The notes below the pieces were generated by a model, which made no database searches, was not told the DNA's origin, and saw only the letters and a list, made by a program, of their open reading frames with translations. From Diploptera punctata (lineage: Eukaryota; Arthropoda; Insecta; Blattodea; Blaberidae), in the NCBI GenBank assembly GCA_030220185.1, contig JASPKZ010009710.1, positions 1-64,000 of the forward strand: DNA of 64,000 nucleotides, in the 5' to 3' direction. This document shows, piece by piece, positions 63,943-64,000 of this stretch. The number at the start of each line of letters is the position of its first letter. Within the stretch, counting starts at the first letter, position 1. The position numbers and the translations under genes are program-made.

Positions 63943-64000
63943 AACCTTTTGCCTTTAATGCACGAGCCGCCACTGCCGTTTGCACATATTCAAACCGTAT

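Overview
The window reads as nuclear DNA of a large, repeat-rich insect genome. The dominant LINE family (C-terminal motifs GPKRDEQTGEW, RLRWAGHVARMG and GRPRMRWENNINYDL) is one I associate from memory with cockroach assemblies, Periplaneta in particular, so Blattodea is my best guess, not a demonstrated identity. I found no host protein-coding gene, no rRNA and no convincing functional tRNA gene. The coding potential comes from transposable elements, nearly all broken.

Local family labels used below. RTE-A to RTE-G: non-LTR retrotransposon (LINE) remnants. RTE-B is most abundant, ends in 'gccagtgagt' plus a TAGT/AAGT tail, and is usually cut off at its 5' side, often against an (AAT)n tract. 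SINE-A to -E and SINE-K: tRNA-derived SINEs with a B-box (GGTTCGANTCC-like). Element F: an unclassified element with no terminal inverted repeats. Cassettes G, H and I: repeats carrying a tRNA-like core between short A/T-rich inverted repeats. PLE: Penelope-like element.

Layout. 1-1199 is a satellite of about 28 bp. 1.2-7.6 kb holds RTE, SINE and F copies and a purine tract of about 1.1 kb. 8022-13043 is a young Penelope insertion with 13-bp target duplications, an inverted partial copy, two direct pseudo-LTRs and hammerhead-like motifs. 13.1-28.3 kb is a mosaic of F, LINE and SINE copies with several datable nested insertions. 28.5-31.0 kb has Helitron-like material and the tRNA-like cassette G cluster. 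31.1-33.2 kb is one RTE-A copy split twice, one insert containing a 0.5-kb palindrome with hammerhead-like motifs. 33.2-33.8 kb is a 42-bp minisatellite. 34-45.5 kb holds RTE-B copies, a foldback element, a triplicated 429-bp unit, a Helitron-like element and an F-in-LINE composite. 46.4-50.1 kb holds the tandem tRNA-like array I, cassette H and SINE-A copies. 50.2-59.6 kb holds LINE copies and a Tc1/mariner relic inside a Penelope fragment. 59.8-63.5 kb is an inverted duplication overlapping a 5'-inverted RTE insertion placed inside a cassette H.

The most unusual signals are (1) three sequence-distinct tRNA-like cassettes sharing one architecture, two of them keeping the same anticodon loop on different stems; (2) two hammerhead-like motif families, one sitting on the TGA/ATG junction of the Penelope ORF; (3) a mobile element F without TIRs, flanked by TCA; and (4) a chimeric RTE carrying a 336-bp non-RTE segment present twice. 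All comparisons were made by eye, without alignments or database searches.
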